Positions 54,123 to 64,000 of a stretch of DNA of 64,000 nt are shown piece by piece. The DNA is from Flaveria trinervia (taxonomy: Eukaryota; Streptophyta; Magnoliopsida; Asterales; Asteraceae). The stretch is from contig CM046454.1 of the NCBI GenBank assembly GCA_025506515.1, positions 34,697,699 through 34,761,698 on the forward strand, given 5' to 3'. Made by a program: the position numbers and the translations under genes. Below the pieces are notes generated by a model. That model made no database searches. It was not told where the DNA came from and saw nothing but the letters and a program-made list of their open reading frames with translations. Position 1 is the stretch's first letter, and each line of letters opens with the position of its first letter.

Positions 54123-56946
54123 TTAGTTAGTTTTGGAGACCCAAACCTTTTTGGTTTTGGGCCTGGTCTCATCAATAGATGGTAAACTAACAGGTTATTG
54201 AAACAACAGCCTGAGAGGAAGAAGATGGTGAAGAAGAGGAATCCTTTGGCTTGGATCTCCTTTTCTGTGGTTCAACATAGGAGCATCTAGTTGGTTAACT
54301 TACCCAACAGATGTTGAACCATCATGACCAGTTGTGTCTGATTTTGTGATAAAGCTTTCAGCTCATCAGACACATTGCCAGTGGAGTTGATAAGTTCCTA
54401 TGTTGCACCTTCTTCTTCTGAGCACTCTCAGTGGTCACCTATTTAACCCCTTCCTTTTTGGATTTCTTTGAGGACTTAAGGGTTACAGGATTTGATGTTG
54501 CTGATACAAATGTGGTCTCAAACTTAGTTTTCATTTTTACCATTTTCTCTTTAATTTCTTTTTTTTGTTGAGTTTGGAACCTCTTTTGTACCAGCAATAT
54601 CTGTAAGATGATTGAACAAACCACATACTTCACATGGTTTCTTCTTCATCTTAGGTTGATCATCAACTAAAGAGGGTGAAGCAACTGGAGACGTGCTCTT
54701 CAATGCTTTGGAAGCATTGTTTGCTTTCTTGACTGCCTCTTTAGTAGTCTTCAAACTCTTTCTACTGACAGTTTTCTTCTTCTTCAGTACTGACAACAGT
54801 TGGAGTTTGAACTTCAGGTGTTAAATCTGCTCTCTAATCCTTTCAGGACTTTCAGAATTAACTCCTGAGTTGATCAACTCATTGATCATGTGAGTGTCAG
54901 CATTTGAACCATCAACATCAGCTGATAGGTTCAGAGAGGGCTTGATGCTGACTTCTACTTCTGATTGTGCTGTATCAGAAAGTAGATCACATGATGAGAT
55001 GGATTGGTTATCACTCTCACCATCAGATTCTACCTCTGCTCTTGGGGTAAAAATGTAGGTGGAGCAGTGTGATTGTAACCAATGCCAAACTTCACATTGG
55101 GAGCAGATGCTTACTAAGAAGCATTTCAAAACCTTGCATGATTGTACCCATCTATCACACTCTACCTGGGTAACTGCAAGGTTTCTTTGAGATCTTTATA
55201 CCTCTCTAGAAGTATCTCTTTCCTAGCCTTATCATCAGTGATTTGGCATTTCAGTTTGTAAATCTCATCATTTTTATCATTAAGCACAGACTCAAATTCA
55301 GCTTTGTTTTTGGAAATTATTTGTTCTAGCTCAATGTTCTTGTTGATTAAAGCTACATTTGCTTCTCTAATAGATGCAAATGCTGCTATGCATGTGTCAG
55401 AACATAATTGGCTTTTGCCTCAGAGGATACCTGTGATACCTTTGGTGTAGAGGCATTAGAGGACGAAGTATCAGCAGAATCCAAAGCCATAAGAGCTAGA
55501 TTTCCAAATGTACTGTCACCATCGTGTTGACCAGCACCTGAGAACAGTTGTTCATGACCAGACATGTCATCTGGTAAACTGCTCCAGTCAACAACTCCTG
55601 GGGTGAAGAAGCTGTGTTGTTGAGGTTGAGTTTGTTGATGAGATTGGGAAGGCTGTGGTTCAGGCAATGCTTGTGGTTGTTGTGCAATTGGAGCTTGAAC
55701 AAAATTTGGTTGAGGCACATAATAGCAGGGATAAGGATATGACATTTGACCCTGGGGAACAAAATATGCAGGAGATCTAGGGTGTGAATAATGACCAGAA
55801 CCAGCAGGTTGTTGCCCTCTGTTTTGTGGACTAGTACTAGGAAAAGTCACAAAGGGTGCAGAAGAGTTAGATCCAGTTGATCTACACTCTCTTGCAAAGT
55901 GTCCTAGCCTTTGGCATTTGTGACACCTCAACTTACTCTTGTCAAAACCAAGTTTGGTTTTGCCAGAGAGTCCAGGAAATTTCCTGCCAGTTCTCTTGTA
56001 GAACTACTGAGATCTGATATTAATCAGTGCCATCTGGCTCAGAATATCCATCTCTTCTAGATCATCATCAGCTATTCCTTTTAGATCATCCATGATGAAG
56101 CATAAATTGTCACTATTACTGCCAGAATGACTCTCAATACCAACAAATGCATGATCAGAACTATTTGAAGAGAAATCTATATGCTCATCATAATTGCTTT
56201 GAGATGCAGCATATTCTGACTCATGACCAACCAAGGCAGTATTGCCTGGTACAAAGTCATCAGTGAGCTTTCCTGATAAGGACAGTTTCCTCTTCTGCTC
56301 TATCTCTCTTTCAAATGTAAGCAGTTCCCATGAAGTTGGGTGAGAGATAGGCCTTCTAGATTTGCATTGGAGCGTAGGACAATAGTGTATGTGTCCCATC
56401 TCTCAGGCAGTGATCTGAGCAATCTGTTGTTCATTGGCTATTGGTGTATTCCTGTTTCACCATTTTCAGCTCAGATATCAAGCAGGAAAAGCGCTCAAAC
56501 TGTTGAGTCAGTGTCTCACCCTTTCTATGAGAATGTCTCATATTGTTGGGCAAGGATCTCTCTATTGTTTGCTAAGACCTCATCAGTGCCACCGAATTGT
56601 TCCTTCAGGGCATTCAGAGATCATGAGCAGTTTCATGATGCATAAGCCCTGAATAGATTTCATTAGGCAGTGCCATGGCCAGAATTCCATGGGCTTTAGC
56701 ATCAATCTCAAATAGTTTCCGATCTTCATCAGAGTATTGTTCCTTCTCTTCGGAACCATTTGATGGTTTCTGAATTGTTCACCATAGGCTTATGTGGTCC
56801 ATGTACCACAGATGTCCAACAACCTGAACTGTTAACAGAAAGGTGATGAAGCATTCGTCGTTGCCATATGTTATACTCGTCCTAACCAGCATCGGAGGCT
56901 TGGTTGAGGAACCGGTATTGTGAGGGTCATTAGAAGGAGTCGTCAT
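54123..56946 (-). pseudogene. gag: L2 gag (broken)
   Basis: The start MTTPSNDPHNTGSS is at 56946. 56004-56399 is the middle part. 55386-55931 carries the first knuckle CHKCQRLGHFAREC and the Gln/Pro tract. 54821-55129 and 54551-54796 carry the Ser/Asp and Lys-rich parts, and the second knuckle is CEVCGLFNHLTD with the last Cys lost to an indel. The frame ends at TAA 54123-54125 right after SKTN. L1 has TGA at the same codon, so the gag stop is shared though the codon differs. Confidence 0.88.
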
Positions 56947-57171
56947 CTCGGATTCAATCAAATTCGGTTAAGCTTAAAAACAGATTTAGAACAAAAAAGC
57001 AACAGCCAATTGAACCAGAAGATCTTAAAATAAATGAACGAAAGCGGCAGAAATTCAATAATCTATAACCAGTTCTTGCAAATACGCTAATTCAATCAAA
57101 CACAGATATCAATTAGCAGTTTCAATGATCAATTGTTAGATCGATCAATGATTAACCTTGCTCGATACATT
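56947..57171 (-). other. L2 leader and degenerate PBS
   Basis: The leader is as in the other copies. The PBS (about 57158-57169) has lost bases relative to TGGTATCAGAGC, so priming from this copy would be poor. Confidence 0.65.
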
Positions 57172-58066
57172 TGTTAGGATCAGTGATCTATGTTTGATTG
57201 ATTGACGAGTATTGCAGCGGAATTCAAACAATGAATTAGTCGATTCACAAGAACAAAACGATATTCAATAAAGAACAAAGACAGTTATAGAGAGAGAGAA
57301 TATCTGCAAATATATTTCATTCAATATTCGCTTTCGTTGTGGTAACAGAATGTCACAATTACAATTAGGTCGACACCTCTTATATAAGAGATGTGACGTC
57401 TGCTGATGTCACTTGATAGTGACATCTAACAGATTTATACAACTGAAACACAACTACTGAAGATGTCAAAACAACTGACATCTTCTTACAAAAAGTTCTG
57501 AGTGTTATCAGTTGTTATAACTACTGAAATATAAAACTACTGAAACTACACCGACTGAAGAACAAGCTCTTCAGTCGTTTCAAAAACTACTGAAACTAGA
57601 AATATAAAACTACTGATATCACAACTACTAAAGAAGTATCTCAGCAGTTGTGACAAACTACTGACGCTTCAGTACTTGATCTTCAGACTTTGACTTTCAG
57701 ATGTTTCATCAGCTGATGACTTCAGTAGATATCATCAGCTGATGTCTTCAGTCTTGTCTTCAGACTTTGTACATCAGTTGTTGATCTTCAGCAATTGTAA
57801 AAAAACTTCAGCTGTTGTACTTCAGTACTTTGGTCTTTCAGCTTCAACACTTGTATTCTTCAGCTGTTCAGCTTCAGTACTTGTGTTCTTCAGCTGTTGT
57901 ACTTCAGTACTTTAGTTCTTCAGCTGTTGAAGTCTTCAGCACTTGATCTTCAGGTTGAAGTCTTCAGCACTTGTCAAACTGCTGATGAAGCTTTCAGCAG
58001 TTTTTGGATACCATGTGGGACTTAGAGGTTTTCTGATCTTGGCTTATTGGTTCTTTTGGTCCAACA
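57172..58066 (-). repeat. L2 5' LTR (895 bp)
   Basis: This is the pair of 32261-33154, with the same start TGTTGGACC and end CCTAACA on the minus strand. Palindrome 57405-57426, GACGTCAC and TATATAAG near 57380 are intact. Confidence 0.92.
57379..57426 (-). promoter_or_regulatory. L2 5' LTR core promoter block
   Basis: A perfect 22-base inverted repeat (57405-57426), GACGTCAC (minus strand, about 57392-57399) and TATATAAG (57379-57387) are in the order seen in L1, A0 and the L2 3' LTR. This is the LTR that would drive L2 transcription. Confidence 0.6.
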
Positions 58067-58071
58067 CCCAG
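58067..58071. repeat. Target-site duplication CCCAG of L2, right copy
   Basis: This pairs with 32256-32260. L1 gag continues directly after it with GTAGAGGGTGATAG. Confidence 0.93.
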
Positions 58072-59110
58072 GTAGAGGGTGATAGAGGGTACAATCATGC
58101 AAAGGTTTTGAAATGCTTCTTAGTAAGCAATCTGCTTCCAATGTGAAGTTTGGCATTGGTTACAATCACACTGCTCCCCTACAGATTTTACTCCCAGAGC
58201 AGAGGTAGAATCTGATGGTGAGAGTAATAACCAATCCATCTCATCATGTGATCTACTTTCTATACGCACAAACAGAAGTAGAAGTCAGCACCAAGCCCTC
58301 TCAGAACCTATCAGCTGATGTTGATGGTTCCACTACTGACACTCACATGATCAATGAGTTGATCAACTCAGGAGTTAATTCTGAAGTCCTGAAAGGACTA
58401 GAGGGCGGATTAACACCTGAAGTTCAAACTCCACACTACTGCCAGTACTGAAAAGAAGAAAACTGTCAGTAGAAAGAGTTTGAAGAATACCAAAGAGGTT
58501 GTCAAGAAAGCAAACAATGCTTCCAAGCACTGAAGAGCAAGTCTTCAGTTGCTTCACCCTCTTTAGTTGATGATCAACCTAAGATGAAGAAGAAACCATG
58601 TGAAGTATGTGGTTTGTTCAATCATTACAGATGATTGCTGGTACAAAAGAGGTTCCAAACTCAAACATAAAGAAGAATTAAAGAGAAAATGGTAAAAATG
58701 AAAACTGAGTTTGAGACCACATTTGTATCAGCAACATCAATCCTGTAAACCTTAAGTCCTCAAAGAAATCAAAAAGGAAGGGGTTAAACAGGTGACAGCT
58801 GAGATTGCTCAGAAGAAGAAGGTGCAACATAGGAACTTATCAAACTCCACTGGCAATGTGTCTGATGAGCTGAAAGCTTTATCACAAAATCAGACACAAC
58901 TGGTTATGATGGTTCAACAATCATTGGGAAGAGTTAACCAATTAGATGCTCCTATGTTGAAACCACAGAAAAGGAGGTCCAAGCCAAAGGATTCCTCTCT
59001 TCACCATCTTCTTCCTCTCAGCTGTTGTTTCCAATAAACCTGTTAGTTTACCATCTGTTGATGAGACCAGGCCCAAAACCAAAAAGGTTTGGGTCTCCAA
59101 AACTAACTGA
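58072..59110 (+). pseudogene. gag: L1 gag, second part
   Basis: This continues the L1 gag after L2. It carries the C-terminal half: a Ser/Asp-rich stretch (58215-58451), a Lys-rich stretch (about 58450-58600), the second CCHC knuckle CEVCGLFNH near 58600 (damaged by a lost base) and SDELKALSQNQTQL (58792-59037). The gag stop TGA at 59108-59110 follows SKTN. The overlapping frame MRPGPKPKRFGSPKL already belongs to pol. Confidence 0.82.
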
Positions 59111-59130
59111 TTGTTTATTATTGCAGGGTT
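59060..59130 (+). promoter_or_regulatory. gag-pol junction: +1 frame change with stop and acceptor-like tract
   Basis: Gag ends TCC-AAA-ACT-AAC-TGA while pol is read in the +1 frame through the same bases. Just after the stop comes CTAACTGATTG, a T-rich run and TGCAGGG, which looks like a branch point plus 3' splice acceptor. The layout recurs in L2 (54105-54145) and L3 (45950-45985). It is either a frameshift site, a splice acceptor, or both signals by chance. Confidence 0.45.
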
Positions 59131-62100
59131 CTCCAACATGCCAAAGTAGCATCTGGTATGTAGATAGTGGGGGATCTATGCACATGACTGGGAACAGCTC
59201 TCTTCTTCATGACTACTCTCAAGGAAAGAAGGGGTTGTTTCTTTTGGCAATGATGCTAGGGGTTACATCATTGGAAATGGCTTTGTCTCCAATGGAGAAA
59301 TCAAGTTTGATGATGTTAATCATGTGGAAAATCTCAAGTACAATCTCTTGAGTGTCAGTCAAATGTGTGATAAAGGCCATGTTGCTCTTTTCAACAGCCA
59401 GAACTGTAGGATTCTGTCATCCAAAGTTCTGCATTTGATTGATAAGGTGTTGGATGATCACACTCTCCTGAGAGCCAACAGGACAGGAAGAGTGTATGTC
59501 TTAGATCTTTCCAAGAAAATAGATCTCAGAGGCAATCCTTGCCTATTTTCCAAAGCCTCTTCTCAAGAATCTAAACTGTGGCACAGAAGGCTGGGTCATG
59601 TTAATTTCAAAAACATGAATCAGCTTATCCACAATAGTTTAGTTAGAGGCTTACCAATAAAGGAGTTCCACATGATGAAAACTGCACTGCTTGTTTAAAA
59701 GGAAAACAACACAAAGTCTCATTCGTCCTATTGAAGAGCCTAAGTCCACTGCCTGCTTGCAATTACTGCATATGGATCTATTTGGTCCTGTGAGAGTAAT
59801 GAGCATGGCAAAGAAGAAATACTGTCTGGTAATTGTGGATGATTACTCCAGATTTGTATGGACTTTCTTTCTACATTCAAAGGATGAGGTTGCTCAGAAG
59901 ATTATTCACTTTGTGTTGTATATTGAGAAGCAGTATTCCCTCCCCAGTCAAGTGTATTAGGAGTGACAATGGAACTGAATTCAGAAACCATACACTTGAT
60001 GACTTCTATCATTCAAAGGGAATCAAAAGGCAGTTTAGCATCCCAAGGACTCCAGAACAAAATGGATAGTGGGAGAAAGAACAGGACCCTAATTGAAGCT
60101 GCAAGGTCCATGCTGGCTGACTCTGGTTTGCCACTGACCTTTTGGGCTGAAGCTGTTACACAGCTTGCTATGTGCAGAATAGAGTCTTAGTAAATCAGAG
60201 GTTGATGAAGACTCCATATGAAGTTCTCCATCATTTGGCTCCTCTAATTTCATTTTTCAAAGCATTTGGGTGTCCCTGTTTTATTCTCAACACAAAGGAT
60301 CAACTCCATAAATTTGATCCTAAGGTGGATGCAGGGTATTCTGTTGGTTATTCATCTACTTGCAAGGCATACATAGTCTTCAACTGCAGAACAAAGATAG
60401 TTGAAGAGACTTTGCATGTGAAGTTTAATGAATCTCCTTTGGACAAGATTCCACAAAACCCTGTGGAGTTGCTTGATTTGGACATACTGCAATATGTTCC
60501 TTATCAACCTCCAACTATTGCAGATCCTGTGGATAAATCATCTTCTGCAGCATGTCTTCCACCTGGTGGTATTGATGATGATGATGATAATATCATACTC
60601 ACCTCTTCAATTTAGTGACCAACTGCCTGTGTTTGCTAAATTTGATGTTCCTGTAGCTTCAGCAGTTCCATCCACAACAAATGCTGATGAGATCTCTGTT
60701 CCTCTACATCTTTTGAGTTACCATCTAATTCTTGGTTTCAAGAGTCTGCATCAACATCTGCTACTGCTGAAGGTCCTACAAACACTTGCACAGATCTCAT
60801 TGTTTATCAAGAACTGAAGGATCACCCATGTCTCAGATTATTGGTAATATCTGCTGGTGTTTCAACAAGAAGTCAATTGTCTAACTTCTGCTTCTATGCT
60901 CTCTTCATCAGTCAGCTAGAGCCAAAGAACTACCATGTTGCTTTGAGAGACAATGGATGGGTTGAAGCTATGCAGCTTGAGCTACTTCAGTTCAAGAAAC
61001 AGCAAGTGTGGGAACTGGTTCCTCTTCCCCAGGTAAGTGTGCAATAGGCACTAAATGGGTGTTTAGGAATAAAACTGATGAAAATGGGCTTATTGTTAAG
61101 AACAAGGCTAGACTGGTTGTACAGGAGTTTTCACTAGAAGAAGGTATTGACTATGATGAAACCTTTGCTCCTGTAGCCAGACTAGAGGCAATCAGATTGT
61201 TTTTAGCCTATGCTGCATTCCACAATCTTAAAGTTTTTCAATTGGATGTCAAAAGTGCCTTTTTATATAGTAAAATAAAGGAAGAAGTTTATGTGTGTCA
61301 ACCACCAGGTTTTGAGGATAATAAACATCCTGAATGGGTGTATAAACTTGATAAGGCTCTTTATGGGTTGAAACAAGCTCCTAGAGCCTGGTATGCGACA
61401 CTTTCTACTTTTCTTCTTAAAAATAATTTCACCAGAGGCTTCATTGATAAAACTTTGTTTATTAAGAAGGTGGATCAGCATAAGCTACTTGTTCAGATCT
61501 ATGTTGATGATATCATTTTTGCATCCTCTGATCCCCAGTTCTGTGATGATTTTACAACATTAATGAAAAAGAGGTGTGAAATGAGTGCAATGGGAGAATT
61601 ACAGTTCTTTCTAGGCTTGCAAATTAAACAAAAGGCTGATGGAACCTTTATTCATCAGTCAAAATATACAAAGGATCTTTTGAATAAGTTTGATTTACAA
61701 AACTATAAGCCCTGTTCTACTCCCATGTGCAACACCACACAACTGGATGCTGATCTGAAAGGTAAAGCTGTTGATGAAACACTTTACAGATGTATGATTG
61801 GGTCCTTGATGTATTTAACAGCTTCTAGACCAATATTATGTTCGCTACATGTGTTTGTGCTAGATTTCAGGCTGCTCCTAAAGAGTCTCATTTGATTGCA
61901 GTCAAGAGAATCTTTAGATATTTGCAAGGTACACAATCTCTGGTTTATGGTATTCCACTGGACACTCTTGCAAATTAGTTGCTTTTTCAGATAGTGACTA
62001 TGCAGGGTGCAAGTTAACTAGAAAGTCAACTTCTGGTGGTTGTCAATTCCTAGGCAACTGTTTGATTTCTTGGCAGAGTAAGAAACAAACATCTGTTGCT

Positions 62101-62414
62101 ACATCACTGCTGAGGCCGAGTACATTGCTGCTGCAAGTTGTACTTCTCAGGTACTCTGGCTTCAGAACCAACTTCTGGATTATGGCATTACAGAGACTAA
62201 GACTCCATTATTAATGGATAGTGCTTCAGCTCTGTGTATTGTCAAACATCCAGTCCAGCACTCTAGGACCAAACATATAGAGATCAGACATCACTTTATT
62301 CGGGATTGTTTTGAAAAAGATCTGATTGATCCTAAGTTTGTGCCTAGTGCTGATGAGCTTGCAGATATTTTTACTAAGCCTTTGGATAGTTCTACTTTCC
62401 AAAACCTTTGTTAA
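59111..62414 (+). pseudogene. pol: L1 pol: protease, integrase, RT, RNase H (broken)
   Basis: Protease WYVDSGGSMHMTGN is at about 59155-59197. Pre-integrase is 59324-59698 (NLLSVSQMCDKG, LWHRRLGHVNFKNMN), and the HHCC cysteines continue at 59680-59700. Integrase is 59691-60400 (IVDDYSRFVWTFFLHSKDE, then RSDNGTEFRN). RT at 61008-61895 is open for 295 codons: TKWVFRNKTDENG, YDETFAPVARLEA, DVKSAFLYSK, YGLKQAPRAWYATL, YVDDIIFASSD, FFLGLQIKQ. RNase H is 61980-62414 and ends at TAA 62412. About seven frameshifts separate these parts. L1 has the longest intact RT in the window. Confidence 0.9.
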
Positions 62415-63199
62415 GGCTTGGTATGCTGCAGCTAGATAAGTGACAACTACTGATGATTTCAGTAATAATTACTGGTGATCATTGGTAACCATGTCACATA
62501 TAAGTACTGATGAGTCCTTTCACTTCAGTAGTTTTATAACTACTGACGGCTAAATGCCTCACAAGTACTGAAGTACTCTATCTGTTCCAAACTACTGATG
62601 TAGTTACAACTACTGATGTAGTTACAACTACTGAAATCAGTACAAACAGATAAGTACTGACGTCCTATGAAACACCTGAAAAGCAGATGCAAAGTCTGAT
62701 GAGTAAGTGTTGAGGACAGTATGAAACCTGAAAGGCTATGAATTGACGAAAACTACTGAAGAGACTTTCTCTTCAGTTGTTTCTCCAACTGCTGTTTCAT
62801 TCTAAAGAACTGAAGCAAAACCATGTCTTCAGTAGTTTTATAACTACTGATGACTAACACCAAGTCTTCAGCTGTTTACAACAACTGATGACAAAACCAC
62901 ATTTTCAGTAGTTTTCACAACTACTGATGACAAACACCAAGTCCTCAGTTGTTTCATCATCTGAAGTCAAAACCATGACTTTCAGTAGTTTTCTAACTAC
63001 TGATGTCTAAAACCACGACTTCAGCTGTTTCAACGTCTGAAAGCGTAATACCATGTCAACAGTCGTTTAACTACTGATGACTAACACCAAATCCTTCAGT
63101 CGTTTTCTAACCCGTACCCTATAATATCCCTGACCTAATCCTTCAGAGCTTCATCTTCTTCAAACCTAACTTCATCTCTCCAAAACTTCTCTCTCCTAA
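62415..63199 (+). repeat. L1 pol-ORF3 spacer with hairpin array
   Basis: This is the plus-strand version of the array, with CTTCAGTAGTTTTATAACTACTGA-type units about 40 bases apart (62530-63100), then a T/C-rich leader (63110-63199) before the ORF3 ATG. No coding pattern is present. Confidence 0.72.
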
Positions 63200-64000
63200 A
63201 TGGCGTCCATGCAACTCAAACCGCGACACAAATGTGTAGCTTACCTCACCAAATCGCCATTCTAGGCTAAGTTCGATAATGCTATTGATCTTATGGTCCA
63301 GTCACAATACAAAACGGCCTTTCTTCTCATCCAATCATTCATGCCGAATCCCTCAACCAGTTTTGGATGAACGTCACCCTCACCACTGGGGAGAACAACA
63401 CAGCGTCTCTCCGGTCGGTCGTCAACAACCACGAAGTGGTCATCACTCCTGATATACTTCGTCAAACTCTACACCTGGATGATCCATTCTCCTGCTGGAT
63501 ATCCAAAGGGCACAACTGATTTATCCTTTGCCCACCATGGATATCAGGGAAACCTTAGTGCCTCCACCATATTGAAGAAACATTTCCATGACGCTGAACG
63601 TCTAATCTTTCACATGGTAAATGTCTGTTTGGTCCTAAGACTTCGTCTTGGGATCAAATGTCTACAAAGTAGAAGCAGGTAATGTTTCCATTCTTGAGCA
63701 ACAGCCTTTAAATTTTTCAGAACTAATATTTTCAGAGCTCAAGGATATGGCTCAAAAACAAACTGCTAACCGTTGGATATTATATCCGCGGTTCATAATG
63801 GCCATAATTACTAACCAGCTTCAAGCTGAGGGACTTGTTGGCCTGGGAGTCCCTGCTATGGCTGTTTGCCTGAAGTATACTCCCGGCACAACTCTGACCA
63901 ATCACTCAAACTGGCTGCCAAGCTGCGCAAAGCCACGCAGCTGGAACCCACAGCCACCACCTCCAAATCAAAAGTCCCCACCAAACCCACTAAAAAGAAA
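63200..64000 (+). pseudogene. L1 ORF3, N-terminal part (runs off the window)
   Basis: The ATG at 63200 gives MASMQLKPRHKCVAYLTKSP, then a TAG where L3 has TGG (Trp), and several frameshifts follow. 63479-63682 reads AGYPKGTTDLSFAHHGYQGN, and the ILYPRFIMAII motif is at about 63778-63815. The Pro/Thr-rich part begins near 63940. The protein matches L2 and L3 ORF3. No signal peptide follows the ATG. Confidence 0.65.

Larger units (their letters stand above)
32261..58066 (-). mobile_element. L2: full-length family A element nested in L1 gag, itself split by L3
   Basis: On the minus strand: 5' LTR 58066-57172, degenerate PBS, gag 56946-54123, pol 54122-50821, spacer 50820-50036, ORF3 start 50035-50000, then the L3 insertion (about 36646-49999), rest of ORF3 36645-33170, polypurine tract, 3' LTR 33154-32261. 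LTR lengths are 895 and 894. Without L3 the element is about 12.4 kb. The duplication CCCAG flanks it. Confidence 0.9.
29329..64000 (+). mobile_element. L1: plus-strand family A element, split by L2 and leaving the window
   Basis: L1 consists of 5' LTR 29329-30251, PBS, leader, gag 30477-32260, then after the L2 insertion gag 58072-59110, pol 59111-62414, spacer 62415-63199 and ORF3 from 63200 on. The rejoining is exact at the CCCAG duplication. The 3' LTR lies beyond 64000. L1 interrupts the RNase H of copia X. Confidence 0.88.

Overview
The window is plant nuclear DNA made almost entirely of nested and tandem LTR retrotransposons. I found no host gene, tRNA, rRNA or CRISPR array. The evidence for a plant is Ty1/copia elements primed by initiator-Met tRNA, with a long Gag and a third ORF after pol (Sirevirus/SIRE-like), together with an Athila-type Ty3/gypsy element primed by tRNA-Asp. 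A eudicot, perhaps Asteraceae, is my impression from the look of the repeats and is not proven here.

Layout. (1) 1-16473 is a minus-strand array of copia family B: partial LTR (1-105), a 3.9 kb internal block, LTR (3991-4589), the same block again, LTR (8473-12652), then the 3' half of a fuller element (ORF3 12660-15328, pol end 15976-16440). The repeat unit is about 4.48 kb. The last LTR is split by a plus-strand family A element (8551-12126, called A0), flanked by a perfect 5-bp target duplication and keeping only gag. (2) 16474-16573 is a 100-N assembly gap. (3) 16574-26040 is a minus-strand Athila element (gag, protease, RT-RNase H, integrase, 5' LTR) whose 3' LTR is not visible. It interrupts a plus-strand copia pol (copia X, 26041-29328).

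(4) 29329-64000 is a stack of family A elements. L1 (plus; 5' LTR 29329-30251, gag, then resuming at 58072 with gag, pol and ORF3 to the window edge) sits in the RNase H of copia X. L2 (minus; 32261-58066) sits in L1 gag with target duplication CCCAG. L3 (minus; 37399-49999) sits in ORF3 of L2, with no target duplication but with an extra inverted 3'-end fragment ending in an A-run. All coding regions carry frameshifts or stops.

A family A element reads: LTR, PBS for initiator-Met tRNA, gag (coiled coil, two CCHC knuckles), pol (protease, integrase, RT, RNase H) in the +1 frame relative to gag, a roughly 0.75 kb spacer full of short hairpins, ORF3, polypurine tract, LTR. Family B has the same plan with unrelated noncoding DNA. 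In both families the pol-ORF3 spacer and the LTR U3 share one family-specific short palindromic motif. That shared design, and a homologous ORF3 that does not look like an envelope protein, are the most interesting signals in the window.
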